This document shows positions 25,000 to 32,919 of a stretch of 35,291 nt of DNA, one piece after another. Each line of letters starts with the position of its first letter. The first letter of the stretch is position 1. This DNA is from Acidobacteriota bacterium (GTDB lineage Bacteria > Acidobacteriota > Holophagae > Holophagales > Holophagaceae), in contig JAJZQW010000022.1 of assembly GCA_021802985.1 (NCBI GenBank), positions 1 to 35,291 of the forward strand, read 5' to 3'. The position numbers and the translations under genes were made by a program. The notes under the pieces were generated by a model. The model had not been told where the DNA came from, did not search any database, and saw only the letters and a list, made by a program, of their open reading frames with translations.

Positions 25000-27426
25000 T
25001 CAGCCCTTCACGACGATGCTCACGAGCTTGCCGCCGGGGGGCACCACCACCTTGACGATCTCCTTGCCGGCGAGGTGGGACTGAGCCTCGGGACAGGCCA
25101 GGGCGGCCTCACGGCGCTGGTCCTCGGTGGCCGCGGCGGGCACGGTGACGCGGCCTCGGACCTTGCCATTCACCTGCACCACCACCGTCACCTCGTCGGC
25201 CTCCAGGAAGGCCGGATCCGCCTCGGGCCAGGCGGCCTGCATGCAGAGGCCGGGCCGGCCCAGCTGGCTCCAGAGCTGCTCCGCTAAATGCGGTGCCACG
25301 GGCGACATCATGCGCACGAAGGCATCGAGGGCATGCTGCAGGACGGCCCCACGGTGGGGGGCGTCGGCGGGCAGATCCGCCAGGGCATTGGAGAGTTCCA
25401 TGAGGCCCGACACCACCGTGTTGAACTGGTAGCGGCGCTCCAGATCATCCGTGAGGCGGGCGATGGTCTGGTTGAGCTTGAGGAGGAGGGTCTTCTCCGC
25501 GGCGCCGAGGGCCTCCTTGGCGGGCAGGGGGTCCGGCGTGACGGCGTGCTCGTCCACCATGCGGGCGATGCGCTTGAGGAAGCGCGAGGCGCCCTCGATG
25601 CCCTCGAAGCCGGTCCAGTCGATCTCCTTCTCGATGGGCGCCGCGAAGATCATGAAGAGCCGCAGGGCGTCGGCCCCGTACTTCGAGATGACCTCATCGG
25701 GATCCACGATGTTGCCCTTGGACTTGCTCATCTTCGAGCCGTCCTTCAGCACCATGCCCTGGCAGATCAGCTTCTGGAAGGGCTCGGGCCCGCTGGCCAG
25801 GCCCAGGTCGCGCAGCACCTTGTAGAAGTAGCGGGCGTAGATGAGGTGCATGGTGGCGTGCTCGATGCCGCCGACGTAGAGGTCCACCGGCATCCAGGCA
25901 TCGCTCTCGGCCTTGGCGAAGGGAAGCTGGGCGTTCTTCGGATCCAGGTAGCGCAGCCAGTACCAGCTGCTGTCCACGAAGGTGTCCATGGTGTCGGTTT
26001 CACGCCGGGCTGCTCGTCCGCAGCTTGGACACTGCGTGTCCAAGAAAGAAGAAGAGGTCATAAGAGGCGAGGGCCCCACTCCGTGGAAGGCCACATCTTC
26101 GGGCAGGCGCACGGGCAGGTTCCCGGGCTTCTCGGGAACGACGCCACACGAATCACAGTGGACCGTGGGGATGGGCGTGCCCCAATAGCGCTGGCGGCTG
26201 AGGCCCCAGTCCTTGAGCTTGTAGGTGGTGGTCTTCTCGGCGCGGCCGCCGAGCTTCGCGATCATGGCCGCGATGGCGTCCTCGCTCTTCAGGCCCGTGA
26301 ACTCGCCGCTGTTCACCAGGGTGCCTAGGTCCCACTCGCTCTCGGCCTCGATGACCGTGGGGATGGGCAGGCCGTACTTCAGGGCGAAGGCATGGTCCCG
26401 CTCGTCATGGGCGGGCACGCCCATGACGGCGCCGGTGCCGTAGTCCATGAGCACGTAGTTGGCGGCGAAGACGGGCACCTGCTCCCCCGTGAAGGGGTGG
26501 ATGACGGACAGCGCCGTGCGGTGACCCAGTTTCACATCGCTGGTGAGGCGCTCCTCGCGGCTCACGGCGGCCACCTGATCGCAGAAGGCCTTCAGCGCGG
26601 CATCGGTCTCAGCCGCCTTCTCGATGACCGGATGTTCGGTGCTCAATGCCATGAAGGTCACACCAAACAAGGTATCGAGTCGCGTGGTGAACACGTCGAT
26701 CTCTTCCCCACTCGTGAGCGCGAAGCGCGCACGAGCCCCCTCGGAGCGACCGATCCAATGGCGCTGCATCGTCTTCACGTTGTCGGGCCAGTCCAGGGCG
26801 CCCAGGCAGTCCAGCAGCTCGTCGGCGTACTTCGTGGTCTTGAAGAAGTACTGCTCCAGGGGCTTCTGGGTGACCGGATGCCCCGTGCGCTCGTCCTTGC
26901 CGTCCACCACCTGCTCGTTGGCCAGCACCGTGCCGAGCGCCTCGCACCAGTTCACGGTCCGCATGGCACGGAACACGTCGCCCCGCTCCCACATCTTGAG
27001 GAAGAGCCACTGGTTCCAGCGGTAGTAGTCGTCCTGGAAGCTGGCGATCTCGCGCTCCCAGTCGTAGCTGATGCCCATCTTCTGGATCTGGCCCTTCATC
27101 TCTTCGATGTTCTTCCGCGTCCAGATGGCGGGGTGGATGCCGTGCTTGATGGCGGCGTTCTCCGCGGGCAGCCCGAAGCTGTCCCAGCCCAGGGGGTGCA
27201 TGACCTCGTAGCCGCGCATCCGGCGGAACCGGGCCGTGACATCGCCCAGGGTGTAGTTCCGCACGTGGCCCATGTGGATGCGGCCGCTGGGGTAGGGCAG
27301 CATCACCAGCATGTAGAACGTCTTTGATCCCGGCAGCAGCTCCGCGGCCCGCTTGGCGCGGAAGGCGCCGGACTCGAGCCAGCGGCGCTGGATCTCGGGT
27401 TCCTGGGTCAGGGGCTGGAAGGGCAT
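25000..27426 (-). CDS. leuS: Leucyl-tRNA synthetase
   Basis: The protein is 808 aa. It charges tRNA-Leu. The class I signatures are present: a HIGH variant in YPSGRIHMGHVRNY (near residue 43-56) and KMSKS in DGSKMSKSKGN. An editing (CP1) domain lies between them, with an LDTLFGVTFMALSTEHP segment, and a Cys pair (CDSCG ... CPSCGR) suggests a zinc-binding insert. The C-terminal anticodon and LeuS-specific domains end with VVVQVNGKVRG and IVKVVVPPGGKLVSIVV. GGAG lies 5 nt before the ATG at 27426. The frame continues open to 27546, but those 40 codons do not resemble LeuS. Confidence 0.97.
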   Translation of the reverse strand: MPFQPLTQEPEIQRRWLESGAFRAKRAAELLPGSKTFYMLVMLPYPSGRIHMGHVRNYTLGDVTARFRRMRGYEVMHPLGWDSFGLPAENAAIKHGIHPAIWTRKNIEEMKGQIQKMGISYDWEREIASFQDDYYRWNQWLFLKMWERGDVFRAMRTVNWCEALGTVLANEQVVDGKDERTGHPVTQKPLEQYFFKTTKYADELLDCLGALDWPDNVKTMQRHWIGRSEGARARFALTSGEEIDVFTTRLDTLFGVTFMALSTEHPVIEKAAETDAALKAFCDQVAAVSREERLTSDVKLGHRTALSVIHPFTGEQVPVFAANYVLMDYGTGAVMGVPAHDERDHAFALKYGLPIPTVIEAESEWDLGTLVNSGEFTGLKSEDAIAAMIAKLGGRAEKTTTYKLKDWGLSRQRYWGTPIPTVHCDSCGVVPEKPGNLPVRLPEDVAFHGVGPSPLMTSSSFLDTQCPSCGRAARRETDTMDTFVDSSWYWLRYLDPKNAQLPFAKAESDAWMPVDLYVGGIEHATMHLIYARYFYKVLRDLGLASGPEPFQKLICQGMVLKDGSKMSKSKGNIVDPDEVISKYGADALRLFMIFAAPIEKEIDWTGFEGIEGASRFLKRIARMVDEHAVTPDPLPAKEALGAAEKTLLLKLNQTIARLTDDLERRYQFNTVVSGLMELSNALADLPADAPHRGAVLQHALDAFVRMMSPVAPHLAEQLWSQLGRPGLCMQAAWPEADPAFLEADEVTVVVQVNGKVRGRVTVPAAATEDQRREAALACPEAQSHLAGKEIVKVVVPPGGKLVSIVVKG

Positions 27427-27617
27427 GGCGGCTCCATCAGAACCCTTGATTCTACTGGCAACCGCCCCCGCATCCAGCGCCGGGATTCGCTCCTGGATCA
27501 GAACTTTACCCACCTGGCCGTGGTTCCGCGACGCTCTGTCCTCCACACCGGGTCATCTCCCGGCCCCGCCACCTGCAGACCGAGCCCCGCGTTGGCTACC
27601 GGCTGCGGACGGAGGAT
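27427..27617 (-). promoter_or_regulatory. leuS upstream region
   Basis: This stretch of about 190 nt lies between leuS and the inverted-repeat element at 27618. It holds no convincing gene. It presumably carries the leuS promoter, but I cannot point to clear -35/-10 boxes. Confidence 0.3.
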
Positions 27618-27890
27618 TAGGAGCGTGTCCAAGTAATGGGTGGGGGCTGCACTGGGGCGCCAGCCGAGGGAGGGAAGGAAGGCGACGAAGGCCTTGGTGG
27701 CTCCAAGGACGAGGAGCCTGACGCAGCATCCCGACGGCTGCCGCCCCAGCCCGAAGGGTTGGTGGCAAAGGGCCCCCATGCGGCGTCACCGGGCTTGAAC
27801 GGTGAACCCGCACCGCCCTGCGCCCGCTTCCTTGCCTGGAAACCCTTTGCCATCAATGCAGCCCCTATCGATTGCTTGGACACGCTCCTA
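27618..27890. mobile_element. 273-bp MITE-like element with 20-bp terminal inverted repeats
   Basis: The left end (27618-27637) and the reverse complement of the right end (27871-27890) agree at 19 of 20 bases; both begin TAGGAGCGTGTCCAAG. A TA dinucleotide at each outer edge (27618-27619 and 27889-27890) could be a TA target duplication, as for IS630/mariner-type elements, or simply part of the repeat. No transposase is encoded; the interior includes a small hairpin CCTTGG/CCAAGG (27692-27708). The size, inverted repeats and lack of a transposase gene point to a non-autonomous miniature element. Its right end provides the TAG stop of the response-regulator gene. Confidence 0.8.
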
Positions 27891-28268
27891 AACGCCTGCC
27901 TGTGCATCCTGCAGGGCTTCCGCCACGGCCTGGACCAGGGCTACGTGATGGATCGGCTTGGCGAGCACCTGCCGCACCCCGAGGCGCAGCAGGTTGGCCT
28001 CCATCTCGCCCGCGTGGAAGGCCGTCAGCACCAGCATGGGGAGATGGGGATTCGCCTTGCGCACCATCCGGGCCACCGTGGCCCCATTGGCCCCGGCCAT
28101 CTGGTAGTCGCAGAGCACCAGATCCGGCGCGGCCGCGGCGATCTTGTCCGGGATCTCCATGGCCGACGGCGGCACCCACTCCTCCACCTCGTGGCCCGCC
28201 TTCTCCAGGCAGCGGCGCAGGTAGAGGCGCATCATCCGGCAATCATCGATGACAAGGACTTTCGGCAC
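27888..28268 (-). CDS. Single-domain CheY-like response regulator
   Basis: The protein is 126 aa and is only a receiver domain. Acidic pocket Asp8-Asp9, phospho-acceptor Asp54 (LCDYQM), Thr82 and Lys104 (AKPI) are all in place, so it should be phosphorylatable. It has no output domain, so it would act through protein contact; the partner kinase is not adjacent. The start is a GTG at 28268 with a poor ribosome-binding site. The receiver fold is complete through its last helix (VALVQAVAEALQDAQ). The TAG stop lies inside the inverted repeat of the 273-bp element, so the original C-terminus may have differed by a few residues. Confidence 0.88.
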   Translation of the reverse strand: MPKVLVIDDCRMMRLYLRRCLEKAGHEVEEWVPPSAMEIPDKIAAAAPDLVLCDYQMAGANGATVARMVRKANPHLPMLVLTAFHAGEMEANLLRLGVRQVLAKPIHHVALVQAVAEALQDAQAGV

Positions 28269-28389
28269 GCCTCAGTCTATCGGCAGAGGGGCCGGGGCTG
28301 GCGTTGAAAAGCATCGGCAGATCTCCTTTGGCGGAACGCCCCCCACGCCGGTCGCGGCTGCGCCCGGGTGCCGGCCACGAACACCCATC

Positions 28390-28421
28390 AAAAAAGCATC
28401 CGGCGATCCCATCCGGGATGC
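28390..28421 (-). terminator. Terminator retained downstream of M13 peptidase remnant
   Basis: On the minus strand the arm GCATCCCGG pairs with CCGGATGC with one bulged base, over a 9-nt loop, followed by a run of six T. It lies about 50 nt after the stop of the peptidase remnant, in the same direction. Confidence 0.75.
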
Positions 28422-28470
28422 ACCCTGGACGGAACCGCCGGAAATCCTGCGCGATGAAGGAGGAAAACCC

Positions 28471-28744
28471 TACCAGACCTTGATCCGGTCCGCGGGTGCC
28501 AGGTACAGGGCCTGGCCCGGCTTCACGCCGAAGGCGATGTACCAGGCATCCACATTGCGCACCACATGTCATCGAAGTGGTGGCTGATCTCGTGGCCAAT
28601 GACCACGCCGATGCCGCCGTAGTTCACGGCCGGATCGGCCTGGGCATCGAAGAACGGCGGCTGCAGGATCGCCGCAGGGAACACGATCCCGTTCCAGAGG
28701 AGGTTGGCATAGCCGCCCCCCGATGTCAGGGAGGGATTGAACCA
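28471..28744 (-). pseudogene. M13 (neprilysin/PepO-like) metallopeptidase remnant
   Basis: Two separate pieces of one gene can be read on the minus strand. The first piece (28744 to about 28573) encodes FNPSL... then [12 protein letters not shown] and [13 protein letters not shown], which is the M13 zinc-binding HExxH region. The second piece, in another frame, encodes [17 protein letters not shown] and LYLAPADRIKVW with a proper TAG stop at 28473-28471; this is the M13 C-terminal end. Intact M13 enzymes have roughly 130 residues between these pieces, including the third zinc ligand, and several hundred residues before them. Both are missing, so the gene is dead: a large 5' truncation plus an internal deletion with frameshift at about 28572. 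Confidence 0.88.
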
Positions 28745-29070
28745 TCAAACAGGAGGATTGAGTGGGCAAGGTTTGCGAACTCAAAGGATTCAGTTCATTT
28801 CAAAAAGTTCATGTGTCGGCCAGCCATTGCGAATCCCTCCCGACAACTGTTCATGCGGGTCATTTAATTGTGCCAACCCCTGGTTGAACATGTGAGGTTA
28901 TCCTCCACCCCTCAGGATCAATAAGTTATGGTCCAGAATGTGCCCACCCCATCCGGGCCTCAATACCTCCTGCCACTTTGATCACGGAATGGTCCATTCG
29001 CGTCTTCGTTCTTGCAGTGGGATGTACCATTAATCAGTTTCGTTTGTCTCATCCCCACCCCGGAGGTTCC
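28745..29070 (+). promoter_or_regulatory. Upstream region of the Panacea operon
   Basis: This 326-nt region contains no gene and is less GC-rich than the core genes around it. It holds a perfect 13-nt palindrome GAATGG-T-CCATTC (28987-28999), 72 nt before the panA-like start, and a related ATGTACCATTA 34 nt further on. These are candidate operator sites for autoregulation, by inference. CGGAGG is 5 nt before the ATG at 29071. Confidence 0.35.
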
Positions 29071-29502
29071 ATGGTCAGCGTCTTTGATGTCGCCGCCCAC
29101 ATCCTGAAACGGGTTGGGCCGCTTGACACGATGAAGCTCCAGAAACTCGTCTACTACTCGCAAGCATGGTCCCTCGTCTGGGATGGTCAGCCGCTTTTCC
29201 ACGAGTCTATTGAAGCCTGGGCCAATGGACCTGTTTGCCCCGAGCTCTATCAAGCCCATAGAGGGGATTTTCAGATCACCTCACTCCCCAAGGGAGACCC
29301 CTCAATACTGGTCGCAGAACAACTCGAGACCATCGAAGGGGTCCTGAAATTTTATGGCTCCAAATCGGGGTGGTGGCTGAGTGAACTTACACACCGAGAG
29401 CATCCTTGGTTAGACGCTCGGAATGGCCTAAACCCAGGGGATAGAGGAAACACTGTCATTTCTCTAGCATCAATGGCCGAGTACTATGGATCTCTCGCCT
29501 AA
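29071..29502 (+). CDS. Panacea (SocA/DUF4065-like) antitoxin
   Basis: The protein is 143 aa. It carries the Panacea domain, seen from the conserved block MKLQKLVYYSQAWSLVWDG followed by LFHESIEAWANGPVCPELY. Known Panacea proteins are antitoxins that neutralise many unrelated toxins, and SocA from Caulobacter is the older prototype. The start at 29071 is supported by GGAGG 5 nt upstream; the frame is open further upstream without family similarity. The next gene begins 6 nt after its stop, so the two are co-transcribed as a pair. Lower GC than the flanking genes suggests it was acquired by transfer. Confidence 0.88.
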   Translation: MVSVFDVAAHILKRVGPLDTMKLQKLVYYSQAWSLVWDGQPLFHESIEAWANGPVCPELYQAHRGDFQITSLPKGDPSILVAEQLETIEGVLKFYGSKSGWWLSELTHREHPWLDARNGLNPGDRGNTVISLASMAEYYGSLA

Positions 29503-29508
29503 GATCTG

Positions 29509-29985
29509 ATGCGAAAGCACCCGAGGCATACCCCTACTCCTCTGGGGAAGAAAGCCCCCCAGACTGGAGGTCGGGACCCCAGGGGCGAAAAACAGCCTCG
29601 AATCGCGACAGAGGATGCCCCGTATTACGAGGAACGTCCATCCTGGCGGTTCTCTGTGCTCGAAGTTGTCGACGAGTACGGCTGGCATGAGGTCGAATCG
29701 AGAGAAAAGCTCTTTGAAATCATCGAGCGCCTGAAGGCCTTCGAGAGTATGACTTGGGGAGAGATCATCAAGAACGACACCACTGGATCCCACTTCATCG
29801 AGGGTTACCGGCTCACAGATAGGGATGCAAAGAAGAAATTAGAGTCCCTAAAAGTTTCCCTGGACACGTTTGTATGCTCCCTTAGGCACCATAAGCGGGA
29901 ACGTATTTGGGGCATTCGTGAAGGTTCTGCATTAAAACTATTGTGGTGGGATCCCGAACATTTAATTTACGAATGTGACCGCTAA
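29509..29985 (+). CDS. Putative toxin partner of the Panacea antitoxin
   Basis: The protein is 158 aa. The N-terminal 40 residues are basic and probably disordered (MRKHPRHTPTPLGKKAP...). The rest is a compact domain with WRFSVLEVVDEYGWHEV, LKAFESMTWGEII and the ending RIWGIREGSALKLLWWDPEH. I recall similar WGxREG...LxWWDPEH proteins as uncharacterised genes, often short and paired; the order of strands and the C-terminal sheet are reminiscent of RelE-like or nuclease-like toxins, but I cannot assign a fold or activity. The toxin role is inferred from its position 6 nt after a Panacea gene, an arrangement typical of PanAT operons. Confidence 0.65.
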   Translation: MRKHPRHTPTPLGKKAPQTGGRDPRGEKQPRIATEDAPYYEERPSWRFSVLEVVDEYGWHEVESREKLFEIIERLKAFESMTWGEIIKNDTTGSHFIEGYRLTDRDAKKKLESLKVSLDTFVCSLRHHKRERIWGIREGSALKLLWWDPEHLIYECDR

Positions 29986-30049
29986 TAATTAAACCAACAC
30001 TCGAAAACCAGGCCATGGACTACGTGAAATTCGGGCCTTGGAGGGCATC

Positions 30050-30737
30050 CTAGGGGGAGCCAACCACCTCGGGGTTTTCGAATCTCTTCTCCAGCCTCAG
30101 TGAGTCCCTCCCAGGGATGTCTCCGCCATCTTGGGAAGTTGGCCAGCCAGGCACATAGCTGGTTAAGCAGAGGTCAGCGATCGAGTGGTGCCGCGAGGAT
30201 CCACGCAGCATCTCGCATACGGAGGATGCGCTCCGACAATGGCTGGGTTTCAAAGGGTCCCCCCTTCATGCCAGATGCTCGCGCGGAGTAGGGAAGAATC
30301 TTTCCAGAGCGGGCGGGAGGAAGGGTGAGGCCTTGGTCCCTCAGCCAAACAACAGCCGAGAAGGCCACCCGAAGCCCACCTGGGTACTGAACGGTGGGGA
30401 ACTACCCGAGCTGAGGGACAGGCACTGACCGATTGATGAGGCCCGAGGAGAGAGAGCGCTGTAAGGTCAGGAGCTTGGAATCGGCCTTCCCGACGGCCGG
30501 TTCACGCGTAGGAAGCATTGCTGAGCAGAGATCGCATCGGATTCCGGTTACCCCTTCGCTCATGTCCGAATGAAGCTCCACATAGGCAGGGGATGTCCTG
30601 AATTCGCATGTTGGGCATTTATCAAGGAGGAGCACATGGTGCCTTTCGCAGGTGACATGAAAGGCCACGGTAGCCGTCGGAGTGAAGCCAGGCCTTGAGT
30701 GCTTTTCGCACCTCACCCACGAAGCATGGTCGGAGTC
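30050..30737 (-). pseudogene. Decayed TniQ-like transposition protein gene
   Basis: One minus-strand frame carries a broken gene. The first piece (30737-30402) encodes a TniQ-like zinc motif: TCERHHVLLLDKCPTC followed 37-40 residues later by CDLC. This resembles the CxxH...LLDxCPxC pattern of TniQ/TnsD family proteins, target selectors of Tn7-like and Tn5053-like transposons. After an in-frame TAG (30404-30402) the frame continues with PLSERILRMRDAAWILAAPLDR, then a TGA (near 30175) and a further Trp-rich stretch. The 5' part of the family is missing: the remnant starts directly after the stop of the sensor-kinase gene. No tnsA, tnsB or tnsC is present. TniQ is a pattern-based call without a search. 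Confidence 0.55.
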
Positions 30738-30743
30738 TTACCG

Positions 30744-32153
30744 CTAGGCCGACATCGTTGGGAAGCGCACCTCAAACCTAGCTCCCCCTTCCGCTCGGTT
30801 GACGGCGCGGATGGTGGCGCGGTGGGCCTGGGCGATCCAGGAGGCGATGGCCAGACCGAGCCCTGAACCAGGGGCTGTGGCATGGGAGCGGGCGCTGTCG
30901 CAGCGGTAGAAGCGCTCGAAGATTCGTTCCAGGTCGGCTTCCGGGATACCGGGCCCGGTGTCCTCCACGAACAGATCAATGCCGTCAGCATGGGGTTCGA
31001 CTCCGAACCTGATGCGCCCACCGCGCGGGGTGTACTTCAGGGCGTTGTCCAGGAGGTTGGCCATGAGCTGGTGAAGCCAGCGCTCGTCTCCCGTGATGGT
31101 GGCGGGACTGGAGGCCTGGACCTCCAGGCGAATGCCCGCTTCTGCAGCCCTGGGCGCGAAGGCCTCGACCTGGTTTTCGGCGAGTTCATCCAGCCGGAGG
31201 GCCTCCATCTTCAGGGGCAGACGATCGGTATCCGCACGGGCCATGAGGAGCAGGTCGTCCACGATCTGGCTGAGGCGGGCCACTTCTTCGCCGATGCTGC
31301 CCATGTCCTCCAGCAGCTCCTCCCGGGAAGGTGTCTCGCGCTGGGAGACATCCACGAGGCTGCGCAGGTTCGCCAGGGGCGTCCGCAACTCGTGGGAGGC
31401 ATCCGCCGTGAATCGCTTCATGGCTTCGAAGGCACCCTCGAGCCGGTCCATCATGTGGTTGAGCGTGTCCACGAGTCGGCCGATCTCACAGTCTGCGCCC
31501 GGGTGGGGCAGACGGAGCCCGAGGTTCTTGGCTTCGATCTCCCGCGCCATGGCCGTGACCCGCTCTACGGGCGCGAGGGCCCTCCCCGCCAGCCAGTAGC
31601 CCCCCGCCGCCGAGAACAGCAGCCCAACCGGAAGCAGGAGGAGGAGCGTATCCCGAAGCGCCGCGAGGATCGGGGCCACTTCCCCCAGATCTTCCACGAC
31701 CCGGATGACGCCGTAGCGTCCCATCCGGGTCTGATAGGGACGCGAGAACACGCGCCAGGGTCCCCCATCGCCTTCGAGGGTCTCGAACCAGGCTTGGTCA
31801 TTGTGGCGCCATGCCGACTGGGAGAGCCGAGCGGCCATCGGATTGACCTGCATCTCTGGCGACAGAAAAAAGGCGCTCCGACGCCCCTGGTCCTCGTGAA
31901 TGAGTAGGAGGCGGCCGATCTGGCTCAAGTGGGCCTGCTGCTCGGAGGTGAGGTGTTCGCAGTCGGACTGCTCCGAGAGGATCTGAAGCGTCTGGCCGGC
32001 GATCTCTTTCAGCGAACCATCATGGTGATGGATCAGGCGCTGGTGGACCATGCCGTAGGCGAGGAGGGTGAAGATCAGCATGAAGGAAGCCAGGGCCGCG
32101 CTGTACCAGGCTGTCAGGCGGAAACGGAGGGTCTTGCTGAAGGCGTTCTTCAT
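30744..32153 (-). CDS. Sensor histidine kinase, CusS-like
   Basis: The protein is 469 aa. Layout: membrane helix 1 (about 10-33), a periplasmic sensor region of about 130 residues, membrane helix 2 (near 167-190, LLLLLPVGLLFSAAGGYWLAG), HAMP linker, dimerisation helix with phosphorylated His254 in SHELRTPLA, and the ATPase domain with N box (NLLDNALKYTPRGG), G1 (DTGPGIPE), F (FERFYR) and G2 (GSGLGLAI). It overlaps the regulator gene by 4 nt (ATGA), so the pair is coupled. The setting beside a CusC-like efflux gene suggests heavy-metal sensing. The frame is open to 32297, but the start at 32153 is fixed by the overlap and the signal-anchor sequence. Confidence 0.93.
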   Translation of the reverse strand: MKNAFSKTLRFRLTAWYSAALASFMLIFTLLAYGMVHQRLIHHHDGSLKEIAGQTLQILSEQSDCEHLTSEQQAHLSQIGRLLLIHEDQGRRSAFFLSPEMQVNPMAARLSQSAWRHNDQAWFETLEGDGGPWRVFSRPYQTRMGRYGVIRVVEDLGEVAPILAALRDTLLLLLPVGLLFSAAGGYWLAGRALAPVERVTAMAREIEAKNLGLRLPHPGADCEIGRLVDTLNHMMDRLEGAFEAMKRFTADASHELRTPLANLRSLVDVSQRETPSREELLEDMGSIGEEVARLSQIVDDLLLMARADTDRLPLKMEALRLDELAENQVEAFAPRAAEAGIRLEVQASSPATITGDERWLHQLMANLLDNALKYTPRGGRIRFGVEPHADGIDLFVEDTGPGIPEADLERIFERFYRCDSARSHATAPGSGLGLAIASWIAQAHRATIRAVNRAEGGARFEVRFPTMSA

Positions 32154-32830
32154 GAAGGTTCCCGGAGGACGTAGCCCGTGCCCCGCAAGGTTTGGAGCAA
32201 CTTCTGCTCGCGCCCGGCATCGATCTTCTTCCTGAGCTGGGCGACATAGACATCGACCAGGTTGGAAGCATCGCCATAGTCTATGTCCGAGGCCCACACA
32301 TGGTCGAGGATCATGGTGCGGGAGAGCACCAGCCCCTTGCGGCGCATGAAGAGTTCCATGAGCGCATATTCCTTGGTCCGGAGCGGAATGAGCTGCCCGG
32401 CGCGGCGAAGCTCGCGACTGCCCACGTTCAACTCCAGATCGGCCACCCGGAGGATGAGCTGGGGTTCGGAGGACGGTCGCCGCGTGATGGCCCGGATGCG
32501 GGCCAGCAGCTCGGGGAAGTCGAAGGGCTTGGCGAGGTAGTCGTCTGCCCCGAGATCCAGCCCCTTCACCCGGTCACCGAGGCCGCTGCGCGCCGTGAGG
32601 AGTATCACGGGGACCTTGCATCGTTCCCTGCGGATCCGCGCCAGCACCTCGAATCCGTCCATGTAGGGAAGCATGACATCCAGGATCAGCACATCGTGGC
32701 GGCACCCCAAGGCCATCTCCAGCCCGCGGAGCCCGTCTTCCGCCTTGTCCACGGCGAATCCTTCGGCCCGGAGCCCCTTTTCCAGGGCCCGGGCGAGCTT
32801 CAACTCGTCTTCCACCAGCAGGACTTTCAT
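32150..32830 (-). CDS. OmpR/PhoB-type response regulator, CusR-like
   Basis: The protein is 226 aa. The receiver domain (1-118) has Asp8, phospho-acceptor Asp51 (LILDVMLP), Thr79 and Lys101 (LAKPF). The DNA-binding winged helix (about 130-224) contains LRTKEYALMELFMRRKG and ends GTGYVLREPS. Close matches to CusR/CopR/CzcR style regulators are expected from this sequence. GGGAGG lies 4 nt before the ATG at 32830. It lies between the barrel-protein gene and the kinase, and probably controls the divergent efflux genes from the intergenic region 34114-34368. Confidence 0.93.
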   Translation of the reverse strand: MKVLLVEDELKLARALEKGLRAEGFAVDKAEDGLRGLEMALGCRHDVLILDVMLPYMDGFEVLARIRRERCKVPVILLTARSGLGDRVKGLDLGADDYLAKPFDFPELLARIRAITRRPSSEPQLILRVADLELNVGSRELRRAGQLIPLRTKEYALMELFMRRKGLVLSRTMILDHVWASDIDYGDASNLVDVYVAQLRKKIDAGREQKLLQTLRGTGYVLREPS

Positions 32831-32878
32831 GGAGCCTCCCGGCTCAGAGCGCAACGGGCACTGGGGAGCATAAAGGAG

Positions 32879-32903
32879 GGGGGACCTGGATGCCAGGGCC
32901 CCC
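32879..32903 (-). terminator. Hairpin between barrel-protein and regulator genes
   Basis: The arms GGGGG-A-CCTGG and CCAGG-G-CCCCC form an 11-position stem with one mismatch and a 3-nt loop (ATG). On the minus strand it is followed by CTCCTTTATG, only weakly T-rich. It could be a partial terminator that lowers read-through from the barrel-protein gene into the two-component genes. Confidence 0.4.
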
Positions 32904-32919
32904 CTGCATGGCAGAACAC

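Noticed and set aside
27427..27546. N-terminal extension of leuS to 27546
   Set aside because: The extra 40 codons do not look like LeuS, and a good ribosome-binding site precedes the ATG at 27426.
27617..27907. A 96-codon minus-strand frame inside the 273-bp inverted-repeat element as a transposase remnant
   Set aside because: The sequence is Pro/Ser/Gly-rich with no DDE or HTH pattern, and it runs across both element ends. The element looks non-coding.
28569..28784. A 71-codon minus-strand frame over the M13 remnant
   Set aside because: It is the wrong frame; the peptidase sequence lies in the neighbouring frame.
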